Of a DNA stretch of 64,000 nt, positions 17,242-26,924 are shown piece by piece. Position numbers and translations under genes: made by a program. The notes below the pieces were generated by a model. That model saw only the letters and a list, made by a program, of their open reading frames with translations. It did no database searches and was not told the origin of the DNA. This stretch comes from Rhodococcus sp. ARC_M5. Its GTDB lineage: Bacteria > Actinomycetota > Actinomycetes > Mycobacteriales > Mycobacteriaceae. Position 1 is the first letter of the stretch. Every line of letters begins with the position of its first letter. The DNA lies in NCBI RefSeq assembly GCF_022810405.1, contig NZ_JALGQE010000008.1:124001-188000 (forward strand). The letters run 5' to 3'.

Positions 17242-20145
17242 GTGGCAGGCAAGGCCCGCGTGCACGAGTTGGCTAAAGAACTCGGTGTCACCAGTAAGGA
17301 ACTACTCGCACGGCTCAAAGAGCAAGGCGAGTTCGTCAAGTCCGCATCATCCACAGTCGAAGCCCCCGTGGCCCGTCGACTGCGTGAATCCTTCCCGTCC
17401 GACAACGCCGACGCACCGGCGGCGACCGCATCTGCACCGAACGGCCGCGCAGCGGCCGATCGCGCTGCAGGCAGCACCGCGAAGCCGAGTGCAGCGAAAC
17501 CGGGCGGACCCCGTCCCGGCCCCAAGCCGGCCCCCCGTCCGGCAGAGCCGGAAGCACCCGCAGCGCAAGCTCCCGCGGAGGCTGCACCGGCTGCACCCGC
17601 AACTCCCGCTGCCGCTCCGGCTCCGGCCCCGGCAGCTCCCACCCCCGCGCCCGCAGCGCCCGCTGCTCCGGTCGAGCAGGCTCCGGCCGCGTCGGCCACC
17701 AGCAGCGACGCCGCTCCGGCCCCGGCAGCTCCCAAGCCCGCAGGTCCCGGCCCCAAGCCCGGTCCCAAGGCACCGCGCGTGGGCAACAACCCGTACTCCT
17801 CGGCACCCGTGGAACGACCGGCTCCCCGGCCCGCTCCCGGTGCGCCACGTCCCGCAGGCGGACGCCCCGCTCCCGGGCAGGGTGGGCCTCGCCCCGCCGC
17901 ACCGTCCGGCGGTAGTCGTCCGGCACCCGGGCAGGGTGGGCCTCGTCCCGCACCGGGTCAGGCCGGACCTCGTCCGAGCCCCGGCTCGATGCCTCCTCGC
18001 CCCAACCCGGGTGCGATGCCGACCCGTTCGGCACGTCCAGGTCCCGCTGCAGGTCGGCCGGGTCGTCCCGGCGGCGCTCCCGGCGGACGTCCGGGTGGCG
18101 GCGGTGGCGGTGGCTACCGCGGTGGTGGCGCCCCCGGTGCTCCCGGCGGTGCCCCCGCAGGCGGCGCTCCCGCAGGTGGTTTCCGTGGCCGTCCCGGCGG
18201 CGGTGGACGCCCCGGTCAGCGCGGCGCAGCCGCAGGTGCATTCGGTCGTCCCGGCGGAGCAGTTCGTCGTGGTCGCAAGTCGAAGCGGGCAAAACGCGCC
18301 GAGTACGAGAGCATGCAGGCTCCCGCAGTCGGCGGCGTCAGGCTGCCCCGCGGTAACGGTGAGACCATCCGTCTCGCCCGCGGAGCATCGCTGTCGGACT
18401 TCGCGGACAAGATCGACGCGAATCCGGCCGCTCTCGTGCAGGCCCTGTTCAACCTCGGCGAGATGGTCACCGCGACCCAGTCCGTCAACGACGAGACGCT
18501 GGAGCTTCTCGGCGGCGAGATGAACTACGTCGTCCAGGTCGTCAGCCCCGAGGACGAAGATCGTGAGCTGCTCGATTCGTTCGACCTCACCTACGGCGAG
18601 GACGCCGGCGGCGAAGAAGATCTGGAACAGCGTCCCCCGGTGGTCACCGTCATGGGCCACGTCGATCACGGTAAGACGCGACTGCTCGACTCGATTCGTA
18701 ACACCACGGTGCGCGAAGGCGAGGCAGGCGGAATCACGCAGCACATCGGTGCGTACCAGGTGCTGACCGAGCTCGAGGGCAACGAACGCCTCGTGACGTT
18801 CATCGACACCCCCGGTCACGAGGCCTTCACGGCCATGCGTGCCCGCGGTGCCAAGGCCACCGACCTCGCGATTCTCGTGGTCGCGGCCGACGACGGTGTC
18901 ATGCCGCAGACGGTGGAGGCCATCAATCACGCTCAGGCGGCCGACGTTCCGATGGTCGTCGCGGTGAACAAGATCGACAAGGAAGGCGCGAACCCGGACA
19001 AGATCCGGCAGCAGCTGACCGAATACGGTCTGGTCGCCGAGGAATACGGCGGCGAGACGATGTTCGTCGACATCTCCGCCAAGCAGGGCACCAACATCGA
19101 TGCCCTCCTCGAAGCGGTACTGCTGACGGCCGACGCATCGCTCGATCTGCGAGCGAACCCGGACATGGAAGCCCAGGGTGTCGCCATCGAGGCGCACCTC
19201 GACCGTGGACGTGGCCCGGTCGCGACCGTGCTCATCGCTCGCGGAACCCTGCGCGTCGGTGACTCGATCGTCGCCGGCGACGCATACGGACGCGTCCGGC
19301 GAATGGTCGACGAGCACGGTGACGACGTCACCGAGGCAATGCCGTCGCGCCCCGTCCAGGTCATCGGCTTCACGTCGGTGCCCGGTGCAGGCGACAACCT
19401 GTTGGTCGTCGACGAGGACCGGATCGCCCGTCAGATCGCCGACCGTCGCAATGCGCGCAAGCGCAATGCTCTGGCGGCCAAGAGCCGCAAGCGCATCAGC
19501 CTCGACGATCTCGATGCAGCTCTGAAGGAGACTTCACAGCTCAACTTGATCCTCAAGGGCGACAACTCGGGAACCGTGGAAGCGCTCGAAGAGGCGCTGC
19601 TCGGTATCGAGATCGACGACGAGGTGGAGTTGCGCGTCATCGACCGCGGTGTCGGTGGTGTCACGGAGACCAACGTCAACCTGGCGTCGGCATCCAACGC
19701 GATCATCATCGGGTTCAACGTTCGAGCGGAGGGCAAGGCCACCGAGCTGGCCAACCGCGAAGGCGTCGACATCCGGTACTACTCGGTGATCTACCAGGCG
19801 ATCGACGAGATCGAGAAGGCCCTCAAGGGCATGCTCAAGCCGGTGTACGAGGAGGTCGCCCTCGGGCAGGCCGAGATCCGCGCGCTGTTCCGTTCCTCCA
19901 AGGTCGGAAACATCGCCGGTTGCCTCGTCACCTCCGGTACGATCCGTCGCAACGCGAAGGCGCGACTCATTCGAGACAGCGCTGTCGTTGCGGAAACCGT
20001 CACGATCTCCTCGCTCCGCCGTGAGAAGGACGACGCGACGGAGGTCCGTGAAGGTTACGAGTGTGGTTTGACGGTGACGTACTCCGACATCAAGGTGGGC
20101 GATGTCATCGAGGCGTACGAACTCCGTGAAAAGCCGCGCGACTAG
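17242..20145 (+). CDS. infB: Translation initiation factor IF-2
   Basis: A 967-residue GTPase that places initiator tRNA on the 30S subunit. The N-terminal IF2_N helix-turn motif is [22 protein letters not shown]. Residues about 60-355 form a very long Pro/Ala then Gly/Arg/Pro-rich linker. The G domain starts near residue 470 with [16 protein letters not shown] and NKID, followed by domains II to IV. I chose GTG 17242 (GAGGAG five nt upstream, product opening [15 protein letters not shown]) over GTG 17230, which is part of that ribosome site. The GC-rich linker produces long meaningless frames on the opposite strand. Confidence 0.96.
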   Translation: MAGKARVHELAKELGVTSKELLARLKEQGEFVKSASSTVEAPVARRLRESFPSDNADAPAATASAPNGRAAADRAAGSTAKPSAAKPGGPRPGPKPAPRPAEPEAPAAQAPAEAAPAAPATPAAAPAPAPAAPTPAPAAPAAPVEQAPAASATSSDAAPAPAAPKPAGPGPKPGPKAPRVGNNPYSSAPVERPAPRPAPGAPRPAGGRPAPGQGGPRPAAPSGGSRPAPGQGGPRPAPGQAGPRPSPGSMPPRPNPGAMPTRSARPGPAAGRPGRPGGAPGGRPGGGGGGGYRGGGAPGAPGGAPAGGAPAGGFRGRPGGGGRPGQRGAAAGAFGRPGGAVRRGRKSKRAKRAEYESMQAPAVGGVRLPRGNGETIRLARGASLSDFADKIDANPAALVQALFNLGEMVTATQSVNDETLELLGGEMNYVVQVVSPEDEDRELLDSFDLTYGEDAGGEEDLEQRPPVVTVMGHVDHGKTRLLDSIRNTTVREGEAGGITQHIGAYQVLTELEGNERLVTFIDTPGHEAFTAMRARGAKATDLAILVVAADDGVMPQTVEAINHAQAADVPMVVAVNKIDKEGANPDKIRQQLTEYGLVAEEYGGETMFVDISAKQGTNIDALLEAVLLTADASLDLRANPDMEAQGVAIEAHLDRGRGPVATVLIARGTLRVGDSIVAGDAYGRVRRMVDEHGDDVTEAMPSRPVQVIGFTSVPGAGDNLLVVDEDRIARQIADRRNARKRNALAAKSRKRISLDDLDAALKETSQLNLILKGDNSGTVEALEEALLGIEIDDEVELRVIDRGVGGVTETNVNLASASNAIIIGFNVRAEGKATELANREGVDIRYYSVIYQAIDEIEKALKGMLKPVYEEVALGQAEIRALFRSSKVGNIAGCLVTSGTIRRNAKARLIRDSAVVAETVTISSLRREKDDATEVREGYECGLTVTYSDIKVGDVIEAYELREKPRD
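17872..17945. repeat. Direct 20-bp repeats in the infB linker
   Basis: An identical 20-bp unit (starts CCCGGGCAGG, ends GGGCCTCG) occurs at 17872-17891 and 17926-17945, 54 bp or 18 codons apart. Both copies encode PGQGGPRP. The surrounding linker is built from further degenerate Gly/Pro/Arg units, which suggests expansion and contraction by in-frame slippage or recombination. Confidence 0.75.
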
Positions 20146-20149
20146 AACA

Positions 20150-20175
20150 GATGCGGAGCCGTTCGGCTCCGCATC
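20150..20175 (+). terminator. Hairpin after infB
   Basis: A perfect 11-bp stem, GATGCGGAGCC (20150-20160) and GGCTCCGCATC (20165-20175), closes a GTTC loop five bases after the infB stop codon. There is no T-run, so it would be a non-canonical terminator or a 3' end stabiliser. Confidence 0.65.
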
Positions 20176-20231
20176 CGGTCGCGTCGGCTCGGTGGTGAAG
20201 CCAGGGGAGTGACACTGCGCTCCGACTTTCG

Positions 20232-20268
20232 AGCCGGTGGTGGTACGACAGATGTACCGCCACCGGCT
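20232..20268 (+). terminator. Second hairpin between infB and ylxP
   Basis: Arms at 20232-20246 (AGCCGGTGGTGGTAC) and 20254-20268 pair over 15 bp with a single G-T pair and a 7-nt loop, followed by only two further T residues. It ends 31 bp before the ylxP start. Together with the hairpin at 20150 it makes a tandem stem pair in a 154-bp gap, a likely attenuation or mRNA-processing region. Confidence 0.6.
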
Positions 20269-20299
20269 TTGTCGTCGAAGCTGATCGAAGGACGTCAGC

Positions 20300-20590
20300 G
20301 TGTATCTGGGTGCTCTGGAGTTGGACGTGTTGTTGGGGGATGTACGTTCGCTCGCCGAGAAACGGTCGATGATGGAACCGGTGCTCGGTGATTTGCACAG
20401 GATGGGAGTCTCGGCCGCCGAAACCGGTGAGCGAGAACGTATTCGGCGGTCCCTGTTGGGGGTTGCCGCGGCCGGTACCGATGTAGACCTGCTGCACGAC
20501 AAGCTGGACGAGTGCGAACGGCACGTCGCCGAACGCCACGATCTGGAACTGTTGGCAGTACGCCGGAGAATCTTCGGACCCGAGGATTGA
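20300..20590 (+). CDS. ylxP: YlxP-like DUF503 protein
   Basis: A 96-residue protein opening MYLGALELDVLLGDVRSLAEKRSMMEPVL, the DUF503 pattern, with ERHVAERHDLELLAVRRRIF at the end. The gene typically lies between infB and rbfA in Gram-positive bacteria and is thought to help translation or ribosome assembly, without an established activity. The GTG start has GAAGGA 7 nt upstream. It looks complete. Confidence 0.88.
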   Translation: MYLGALELDVLLGDVRSLAEKRSMMEPVLGDLHRMGVSAAETGERERIRRSLLGVAAAGTDVDLLHDKLDECERHVAERHDLELLAVRRRIFGPED

Positions 20591-20691
20591 TCCGGAAGAT
20601 CCGCCGAGCACTGTCGGCGGATGTGACGTGCACAACCGCCGATGCGTCGGATCAGATCGGGCATCGGCCATGAAAGAGGAGTGTGATTGTC

Positions 20692-21225
20692 GTGGTGGAC
20701 CAGGCCAGGGCTCGTAAGTTGTCCAAGCGAATCGCCGCCATCGTTGCGACGGCGATCGATCACGAGATCAAGGATCCGCGGCTGGCCTTCGTGACCATCA
20801 CCGACACCAAGGTGACCGCCGACCTGCACGATGCCACGGTGTACTACACCGTCATGGGTGAAGACCTCGACACTCCGCCGGATCTGCAGGCTGCCGCAGC
20901 GGGACTGGAAAAGGCCAAGGGTGTTCTGCGCTCGAAAGTCGGAGCCGGAACGGGTGTGCGGTACACACCGACCTTGACGTTCGTGACCGACACTGTGCCC
21001 GACACCGCGCGCCACATGGAAGACCTTCTCGAACGCGCACGCGTGGCCGACGAGGAACTGGCACGCGCCCGAGCGAACGCCAAGCCCGCCGGGGACCCGG
21101 ACCCGTACAAGGCCCCACGCGAAGTCGCAGACTTGGATGGTCATTCCGCAGGCTCCACTCCTGGGTTGGATGGTCGTTCCGCAGGCTCCACTCCTGCAGA
21201 CGTCGAGCCTGCCGAAGCCGACTGA
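20692..21225 (+). CDS. rbfA: Ribosome-binding factor A
   Basis: A 177-residue 30S maturation factor. The KH-like core (about 1-120) begins [18 protein letters not shown] and has [13 protein letters not shown] and [20 protein letters not shown] chose GTG 20692 because it gives the usual M-x-D-x-ARAR start and stands 10 nt behind GAGGAG (20676-20681); GTG 20683 touches that site and GTG 20695 is also possible. The C-terminal tail is unusual. A near-perfect tandem repeat encodes [10 protein letters not shown] then [10 protein letters not shown], absent from the family core. The nrnA start follows after 1 bp. Confidence 0.93.
   Translation: MVDQARARKLSKRIAAIVATAIDHEIKDPRLAFVTITDTKVTADLHDATVYYTVMGEDLDTPPDLQAAAAGLEKAKGVLRSKVGAGTGVRYTPTLTFVTDTVPDTARHMEDLLERARVADEELARARANAKPAGDPDPYKAPREVADLDGHSAGSTPGLDGRSAGSTPADVEPAEAD
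21133..21195. repeat. Tandem 33-bp repeat inside the rbfA tail
   Basis: Two head-to-tail units: 21133-21165 and 21166-21195 (the second complete for 30 bp), both beginning TTGGATGGTC and differing at a single base over the shared 30 positions. In the rbfA frame each unit adds eleven codons (LDGxSAGSTPG). On the other strand the units read [14 protein letters not shown]. Near identity with almost no drift points to recent duplication or to an inserted dispersed repeat element. Confidence 0.85.
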
Positions 21226-21226
21226 C

Positions 21227-22225
21227 ATGTCCGTTGGTTCGGGGACAGAGTCGGAGACCGTACAGGGCTTGGCGCAGGCGATCGAGATGCTCGAACGTGC
21301 ATCCTCGGTGACCGTTCTGTGCCACGTTCAGCCCGACGCCGACACGATCGGGAGTGGGCTTGCGCTCGGTTCGGTACTCGAACGTCGCGGCGCGACGGTT
21401 CAGGTGGCATTCGCAGCACCGGCGTCGTTGCCCGAGTCCATGGACGAGTTGCCCGGTAGGCACCTTCTGGTCGACGCCGACAAGGTCACCGACACCGTCG
21501 ACCTGGTGGTCACGGTCGACGCCGGCAGTCGGGGTCGGCTGGGTTCACTGGGCGACCGACTCGATACCGCGTCGGCCACCCTTGTCATCGATCACCACCG
21601 CAGCAACACTCGCTTCGGGACGGTGAACGTGGTGCATGCGTCCGCGGAGTCGACCACCGCCGTGATCGCGCGACTGCTCGACCAGTGGGGCGTCGAGATC
21701 GATGCCGATCTGGCCCACCTGCTGTTCGCAGGCTTGGTCACCGACACCGGATCGTTCCGCTGGGTTCGTCCGGGGTCTCATCTGCTGGCCGAGAGATTGC
21801 TGGCCACGGGGATCGACGGCGCTCACATCGCCCGCAAGCTCCTAGACACCCATCCGTTCGACTGGCTGCCGATGCTCGGGTCCGTACTCGGTTCGGCAAC
21901 GTTGATTCCCGACGCGGCCGACGGGCGAGGGCTGGTGTACGCCGTCATTCGCAGCGAGGATTCGGCCGGACTGCGGTCGGAGGAGGTCGAGAGCGTGATC
22001 GACATCGTGCGCACCACGTCCGAAGCCGAGGTTGCCGCAGTGCTCAAGCAACAGGACTTCGGCTCGGTCTGGGTGGTCTCCCTGCGCTCGAAGACCGAGG
22101 TCGACGTCTCGGCGGTGGCGTGCGAACTCGGCGGCGGCGGACACCGCAATGCGGCCGGCTACACCGCACACGGCGACCTGCCCGATGTGATCGATGCGCT
22201 GCGCGGGGCCCTCTCGGCATCGTGA
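21227..22225 (+). CDS. nrnA: DHH/DHHA1 phosphoesterase (nanoRNase / c-di-AMP or pAp phosphodiesterase)
   Basis: A 332-residue enzyme of the NrnA/GdpP-like group, length as in M. tuberculosis Rv2837c (about 336). The DHH domain shows HVQPDADTIGSG (residues 33-44), VTVDAGSRGR and VIDHHRS, the metal-ligand motifs. The DHHA1 domain ends with ELGGGGHRNAAGY. Family members degrade short oligoribonucleotides, pAp and cyclic di-AMP. I chose the ATG one base after the rbfA stop; an in-frame start 30 codons upstream would fall within rbfA. The 3' end overlaps dinF by 4 bp (GTGA). Confidence 0.93.
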   Translation: MSVGSGTESETVQGLAQAIEMLERASSVTVLCHVQPDADTIGSGLALGSVLERRGATVQVAFAAPASLPESMDELPGRHLLVDADKVTDTVDLVVTVDAGSRGRLGSLGDRLDTASATLVIDHHRSNTRFGTVNVVHASAESTTAVIARLLDQWGVEIDADLAHLLFAGLVTDTGSFRWVRPGSHLLAERLLATGIDGAHIARKLLDTHPFDWLPMLGSVLGSATLIPDAADGRGLVYAVIRSEDSAGLRSEEVESVIDIVRTTSEAEVAAVLKQQDFGSVWVVSLRSKTEVDVSAVACELGGGGHRNAAGYTAHGDLPDVIDALRGALSAS

Positions 22226-23550
22226 GTTCCACTCCGGTCACCGCTCGAAGAATTCTCGGCCTGTCGCTGCCCTCCCTCGGCGTCCTCGCCGCCGAACCCC
22301 TCTACCTGTTGTTCGACGCCGCCGTGATCGGCAGGCTCGGTGCCTTGGCCCTCGCAGGCCTGGCGATAGGTGGTCTCGTGCTGGCCCAGGTCAGCACCCA
22401 GCTGACCTTTCTGTCCTACGGAACGACCGCGCGAGCGGCCCGCATGCACGGTGCCGGTCGGGAACGCGATGCCGTCGGTGAGGGTGTGCAGGCAACCTGG
22501 TTGGCCTTCGCGATCGGGCTCGGCATCGTCGCGGTGATGCAGTTCGCCGCCGAGCCCGTGGTGTCGGTGCTGACCGGCGGCGGCGACATCGCCGTCGAGG
22601 CCGTCGCGTGGCTGCGGGTGGCTCTGCTGGGTGTGCCGTTCATCCTGGTGTCGCTGGCCGGAAACGGATGGATGCGCGGTGTCCAGAACACGGTGGCGCC
22701 ACTGCGTTTCGTGGTGTTCGGTTTCGGGGTGTCGGCGGTGTTGTGTCCGCTTCTGGTCCATGGGTTGCTCGGATTTCCGCGTCTGGAGCTGGTGGGATCT
22801 GCCGTGGCGAACGTGATCGGGCAGGGCGTTGCCGGTGCGTTGTTCGTCGTCGCGGTAGTGCGGGCGAGCGACGAGCTGCGCCCGCGCTGGTCGGTGATGC
22901 GCGCGCAGTTGGTACTGGGCCGTGACCTGATCGTGCGCAGCCTCGCGTTTCAAGCCTGCTTCCTCTCGGCTGCTGCGGTCGCATCGAGGTTCGGAGCGGC
23001 CTCGGTTGCCGCGAACCAGGTGGTTCTGCATGTGTGGAACCTGGTGTCGTTGATGCTCGATTCTCTGGCGATCGCCGCTCAGACGCTGGTGGGAGCCGCC
23101 CTGGGAGCGAGCAGGATCGACGACGCGCGCGCACTCGCGTGGCGATTGACGGCGTGGTCGACGGTGTTCGCGGTCGTCCTCGCCGGCGTGTTCGCAGTAG
23201 GGCGATCGTTCGTCCCGCAGCTGTTCACCACCGACGCGTCGGTCATCGGTGAGATGCATGCGATCTGGTGGATCTTCGTCGCGATCATTCCCATTGCGGG
23301 GGTGGTGTTCGCGTTGGACGGAGTGCTGCTCGGCAGTGGTGACGCGGCTTTCCTGCGGAACGCGACCCTGGCGTGTGCAGTAGTGGGCTTTCTGCCGTTC
23401 ATCTGGTGCGCGCTCGTGTTCGACTGGGGGCTGGTCGGCATCTGGACAGGCCTCGGCGTCTTCGTCGGCCTTCGGATGCTCGCCGTCGCAGGCCGGGTGC
23501 TGTCCGGGAAATGGTTGGTCATCGGCAGCGACCGTCAACTACGCCGATAG
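22222..23550 (+). CDS. dinF: DinF-type MATE efflux protein
   Basis: A 442-residue, 12-helix MATE family exporter. It opens SSTPVTARRILGLSLPSLGVLAAEPLYLLFDAAVIGRLG and contains SVAANQVVLHVWNLVSLMLDSLAIAAQTLVG, the usual repeat-two start. Cation-coupled export of drugs or metabolites is expected. The GTG start overlaps the nrnA stop, so translation is coupled, as in M. tuberculosis Rv2836c. The last 16 bp overlap the convergent modC gene. No LexA box was noted because it is inside an operon here. Confidence 0.9.
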   Translation: MSSTPVTARRILGLSLPSLGVLAAEPLYLLFDAAVIGRLGALALAGLAIGGLVLAQVSTQLTFLSYGTTARAARMHGAGRERDAVGEGVQATWLAFAIGLGIVAVMQFAAEPVVSVLTGGGDIAVEAVAWLRVALLGVPFILVSLAGNGWMRGVQNTVAPLRFVVFGFGVSAVLCPLLVHGLLGFPRLELVGSAVANVIGQGVAGALFVVAVVRASDELRPRWSVMRAQLVLGRDLIVRSLAFQACFLSAAAVASRFGAASVAANQVVLHVWNLVSLMLDSLAIAAQTLVGAALGASRIDDARALAWRLTAWSTVFAVVLAGVFAVGRSFVPQLFTTDASVIGEMHAIWWIFVAIIPIAGVVFALDGVLLGSGDAAFLRNATLACAVVGFLPFIWCALVFDWGLVGIWTGLGVFVGLRMLAVAGRVLSGKWLVIGSDRQLRR

Positions 23551-24653
23551 CCACCGGTCCTGGCGGCCGACGGCAATGCGGGGTGCAATGCCACCTCACG
23601 GCTCTTGACGACGAAGAACACGCTGCGGCCGGGCTCGAGCCCGAGATCCGAGACTGCAGCAGGGGTGATGTCGGCGGCCATGCCGGGAGACCCGTCGGGT
23701 TGTGGACGTGAGCGGACGCGTATGCCGGAGCCTTGTACCTCCATCTCCTCGATCACCACCTCGAATACGTTCCGGGGGCTGGCGTGCGGTGCAGTCGGGT
23801 GTACCGAGACGGCGGCGGGGGAGAACACCGCTACCAATGGAGTTCCGGTGGTGTGCCGCCCGGAGCCATGGACGGACACTCCCCAGTTCGTGGTCAGGGA
23901 CGTCGAGTCCTCGGCATCGACCGCCCGTCCCGAGATCAGGTTCACCCCGGCGATGCGGGCACCGAATTCGCTGCGAGGGGCGGTCAGTACCTCGGTGACC
24001 GACCCTCGCTCGACGACGCGTCCACCATCGACGACCGCGACGGAATCTGCGAGGGCAACGACGTCGAGCAGATCGTGGGTCACGATCAGGGCCGTGCGGC
24101 CGCTCTCGCGCAACACTGTGCGCAGCACTCGCCGAATGCCCGGTGCCGTGTCCACATCCAGCGCCGCCAGCGGTTCGTCGAGCAACAGCAGTCGTGGATC
24201 GGCCGCCAGAGCGCGCGCAATGGCGATACGTTGGGCCTGACCGCCCGACAGCTGCGCAGGGCGGCGATCTGCCAGGTGGGAGGCTCCGACCGCATCCAGC
24301 CAGGTATCGGCGACGGCCCGCGCGGTGGCGCGGTTCGCGCCGGTGCTTCGTGGTGCGAAAGCCACGTTCGTGCGCGCGTCCATATGAGGAAACAGCAGAG
24401 CTTCCTGAGCGAGGGTCGCGACGCCTCGGGCGTGAATCGGCACTACGGTGTTCGAGGCGGTGTCGGTCAACACGTCCTCGCCGAGTCGGACCATACCGTC
24501 GTCGGGTGCCACGACGCCCGAGATCAGTTGCAGCAGTGTCGATTTGCCTGCCCCATTCGGCCCGAGGACGGCGACCGTCTCACCCTCGAGTGCATCGAGT
24601 TCGAGATCGATGCCGCGACTGCCGAGGGTGGCCCGGAGGTGGAGTGAGTTCAC
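23535..24653 (-). CDS. modC: Molybdate ABC transporter ATP-binding protein
   Basis: A 372-residue ATPase of the molybdate/tungstate importer. It has Walker [11 protein letters not shown] (about 30-39), signature LSGGQAQR and Walker [15 protein letters not shown]-terminal Mop/TOBE regulatory domain (about 285-365) contains [23 protein letters not shown] and [23 protein letters not shown]. The GTG start overlaps the modB stop by 4 bp. Operon order is regulator, modA, modB, modC. The 3' end overlaps convergent dinF. Confidence 0.94.
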   Translation of the reverse strand: MNSLHLRATLGSRGIDLELDALEGETVAVLGPNGAGKSTLLQLISGVVAPDDGMVRLGEDVLTDTASNTVVPIHARGVATLAQEALLFPHMDARTNVAFAPRSTGANRATARAVADTWLDAVGASHLADRRPAQLSGGQAQRIAIARALAADPRLLLLDEPLAALDVDTAPGIRRVLRTVLRESGRTALIVTHDLLDVVALADSVAVVDGGRVVERGSVTEVLTAPRSEFGARIAGVNLISGRAVDAEDSTSLTTNWGVSVHGSGRHTTGTPLVAVFSPAAVSVHPTAPHASPRNVFEVVIEEMEVQGSGIRVRSRPQPDGSPGMAADITPAAVSDLGLEPGRSVFFVVKSREVALHPALPSAARTGGYRRS

Positions 24654-25480
24654 AACGTTCCCGACGACCGTGTGCCGCGCGCGGTCACGACGACGAGTGC
24701 CGCGACGAGAATCAGCACCAGCGACAGCGCTACTGCGGCATCGGGGTCGCTCTCGCGCTGCAGATAGATTTCCAGAGGCAGTGTCCTGGTCACGCCTTCG
24801 AGGGAGCCGGCGAAAGTCAGCGTCGCCCCGAATTCTCCGAGTGCGCGCGCGAAGGCGAGAACGGTTCCTGATATCAGCCCGGGAAGAATCAACGGAACGG
24901 TCACTCGCCGTAGGACGGTCGTCGGTGTGGCTCCCAGGGTGGCAGCCACCACGTCGTAGCGGTCACCGGCGGTGCGCAACGCGCCCTCCACGCTGACGAC
25001 GAGAAACGGAAGCGACACGAAGACCTGCGCAAGCACCACGGCCGAGGTGGTGAAGGCGATCCGAATCCCGAAGGCCTCGAGATGTTCGCCCAGCAGCCCT
25101 TGGCGTCCGAAGGTGTAGAGCAGCGCGATGCCGCCGACCACCGGTGGCAGAACCAGGGGCAGTACGACGAGGGAGCGAAGGATCGAGAGGCCACGAATCG
25201 AGCTGCGCGAGAGCACGATGGCCATCGGCACGCCCAGAAGCACGCACACAGCGGTACTGGTCGTCGCCGTCTTCAGACTGAGAATCAGTGCTGCAACCGC
25301 CGATTCGGAGGTGACGAGTTCGAGAAAGTTCGACCAGTCGATTCGGGTGAACAGCGCGGCCAGCGGCAGAACGACGACGAGTGCTCCCACAGCAGCCGGT
25401 GCGAATATCCACACCGGTACTCCGACGGTCGGACGGTGCCCTGCGGTGGACCGCCCGCCGTCGGCGGCTCGAGCGGTCAC
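24650..25480 (-). CDS. modB: Molybdate ABC transporter permease
   Basis: A 276-residue inner-membrane permease with about six helices, starting near [23 protein letters not shown]. The EAA-like coupling loop is [30 protein letters not shown], the site that docks the ModC ATPase. Closing helices include [17 protein letters not shown]. The start codon is GTG, overlapping modA by 4 bp. Molybdate rather than sulfate is inferred from the ModA and TOBE-domain neighbours. Confidence 0.93.
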   Translation of the reverse strand: MTARAADGGRSTAGHRPTVGVPVWIFAPAAVGALVVVLPLAALFTRIDWSNFLELVTSESAVAALILSLKTATTSTAVCVLLGVPMAIVLSRSSIRGLSILRSLVVLPLVLPPVVGGIALLYTFGRQGLLGEHLEAFGIRIAFTTSAVVLAQVFVSLPFLVVSVEGALRTAGDRYDVVAATLGATPTTVLRRVTVPLILPGLISGTVLAFARALGEFGATLTFAGSLEGVTRTLPLEIYLQRESDPDAAVALSLVLILVAALVVVTARGTRSSGTL

Positions 25481-26268
25481 GGTGCCGCGAAGCCGGCTCG
25501 ACCGAGCACATCTCGCCCGACGGGTCCGGCGACGAACTCGGTGAATGCTCGCGCTGTGTCCGGGTTGCCGGAACCGCTCAACGTCGCGATCGGGTAGGTG
25601 TTGACGGCCTCACTGGACTCCTCGAAGGGCACCGTGGTCACGGCTGCGCCTGCCCCGGAAGCATCGGTGACGTAGACCAGTCCGGCATCGGCCTGCCCCG
25701 AGGTGACCTTGCCCAGCACGTCGGTGACCGAAGATTCCTCGCTCACCGCCGGAATCGTCCTACCCGTCGCTGACTCGACGGTTGCCGTCGCCGCGCCGCA
25801 CGGCACCTGGGGTGCGCAGATCACGGTGAGGACGTCGGGGTTCGTCAGGTCGGCGAAGGATGCGATGCCGAACGGATTTCCGGGGGCGGTGACGACGGTC
25901 AGCGTGTTGGAGGCGAAGTCGACCGGTTCTCCCGCGACCAGGCCCTCGTCGACCGTCTCGGTCATGTTCTTCGTGTCTGCCGAGGCGAAGACGTCGGCCG
26001 GAGCACCGGAGATCAGCTGTGCGGCCAGATCGGAGGAGCCCGCGAAGCTGAACTCCACCGACGTGCCGGGGTGTTCGGCCTCGAATCGAGCACCGAGATC
26101 GGTGAACGTCGCGCGAAGCGATGCCGCGGCGAAGACGGTGATCTCGCCTCCGACCGCGTTGCCGTCCGAGGCCGCATCGGGTGTGCCCGGGTCGGACTGC
26201 GAGCTGCACCCCACGAGCATCAGGGTGGCTGCAACCAGAACTGCGGATGCCGAGCGCATTGTCTTCAT
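25477..26268 (-). CDS. modA: Molybdate-binding lipoprotein
   Basis: A 263-residue extracytoplasmic binding protein. The signal peptide ends in the lipobox MLVGC, with C21 lipidated. The mature part opens [22 protein letters not shown] and has [24 protein letters not shown], the ModA ligand-binding segments. I chose ATG 26268 because GGAG stands six nt before it; ATG 26274 directly abuts that site. The regulator gene ends 16 bp upstream. Confidence 0.93.
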   Translation of the reverse strand: MKTMRSASAVLVAATLMLVGCSSQSDPGTPDAASDGNAVGGEITVFAAASLRATFTDLGARFEAEHPGTSVEFSFAGSSDLAAQLISGAPADVFASADTKNMTETVDEGLVAGEPVDFASNTLTVVTAPGNPFGIASFADLTNPDVLTVICAPQVPCGAATATVESATGRTIPAVSEESSVTDVLGKVTSGQADAGLVYVTDASGAGAAVTTVPFEESSEAVNTYPIATLSGSGNPDTARAFTEFVAGPVGRDVLGRAGFAAP

Positions 26269-26284
26269 GAACATCTCCAGCGTT

Positions 26285-26683
26285 CTACGGTGTCTCGACG
26301 ATGACGGTGGTCGCCTTGACGACGGCGACGGTGACCTTGCCGGGCTCGAGCCCCAGTTCGCGAACCGATCGGGTGCTCATCAACGACACGATCGTGAACG
26401 GCCCGCACTGCATGCTCACCTCGCTCATCACCGCGTCCGAGACGACCTCGGTGACCAAACCCACGAGCCGGTTGCGGGCAGAGCTGCCGCCCGACGAGAT
26501 CTCCGGCGGGGGGACAGCATGCTCGCGTGCGTAGTCGGCCAGGTCCCGGCCGGCGATGACCTTGCGTCCGGTCTCGTCCTCGAGCGAGGGGAGCGCGCCG
26601 CTGTCGATCCATCTGCGCACGGTGTCGTCACTGACGCCGAGGAGCGCTGCGGCATCTCGAACGCGAACCGGGGGCACTGTCAT
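26285..26683 (-). CDS. HTH and TOBE/Mop-domain molybdate-responsive regulator
   Basis: A 132-residue protein with two parts. Residues about 5-55 are an excisionase/MerR-like helix-turn-helix (RVRDAAALLGVSDDTVRRWIDSGALPS). Residues about 68-132 are a single Mop domain (SARNRLVGLVTEVV, SVRELGLEPGKVTVAVVKATTVIV) that binds molybdate. It leads the mod operon, so a ModE-like repressor or sensor function is inferred; it is much smaller than E. coli ModE. ATG 26683 is used since upstream codons of this frame run through the palindromic promoter region. Confidence 0.85.
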   Translation of the reverse strand: MTVPPVRVRDAAALLGVSDDTVRRWIDSGALPSLEDETGRKVIAGRDLADYAREHAVPPPEISSGGSSARNRLVGLVTEVVSDAVMSEVSMQCGPFTIVSLMSTRSVRELGLEPGKVTVAVVKATTVIVETP

Positions 26684-26705
26684 CGAAGCGCCGACAGAGC
26701 AGATG

Positions 26706-26750
26706 TCCGCAAACAAGTCATATGGAGCACCATATACCCGAATTTGCGGA
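26706..26750. promoter_or_regulatory. Nested inverted repeats before the molybdate operon
   Basis: An outer perfect 8-bp inverted repeat, TCCGCAAA (26706-26713) and TTTGCGGA (26743-26750), encloses an inner perfect 6-bp repeat, ATATGG (26720-26725) and CCATAT (26730-26735). Their centres differ by half a base pair. The block ends 22 bp before the regulator start and is AT-rich inside GC-rich DNA. It is the best candidate operator for the HTH-TOBE protein, or a structured leader. Confidence 0.65.
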
Positions 26751-26924
26751 GATACCGACCCGATTGTGTCTTCGACGACCGGAACCACCCGGCCGGCGAC
26801 CGGGTAGCCGCGTCACCCCGCCGGGAGGCGCCGCGGAATCTGCGGGGAGTATTGGACGTTGGTACGTTCTCGGACGGTTCTGGCGATTCGAAGCCGGCGG
26901 CCGAGCGCATCGAAAGGATTTTCA

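Noticed and set aside
17347..19317. 656-codon minus-strand frame opposite infB
   Set aside because: It is produced by the Pro/Ala/Gly/Arg linker composition; the plus strand encodes IF-2.
22159..23538. 459-codon minus-strand frame opposite dinF
   Set aside because: His, Arg and Gln-rich noise with no motif; dinF has clear MATE segments.
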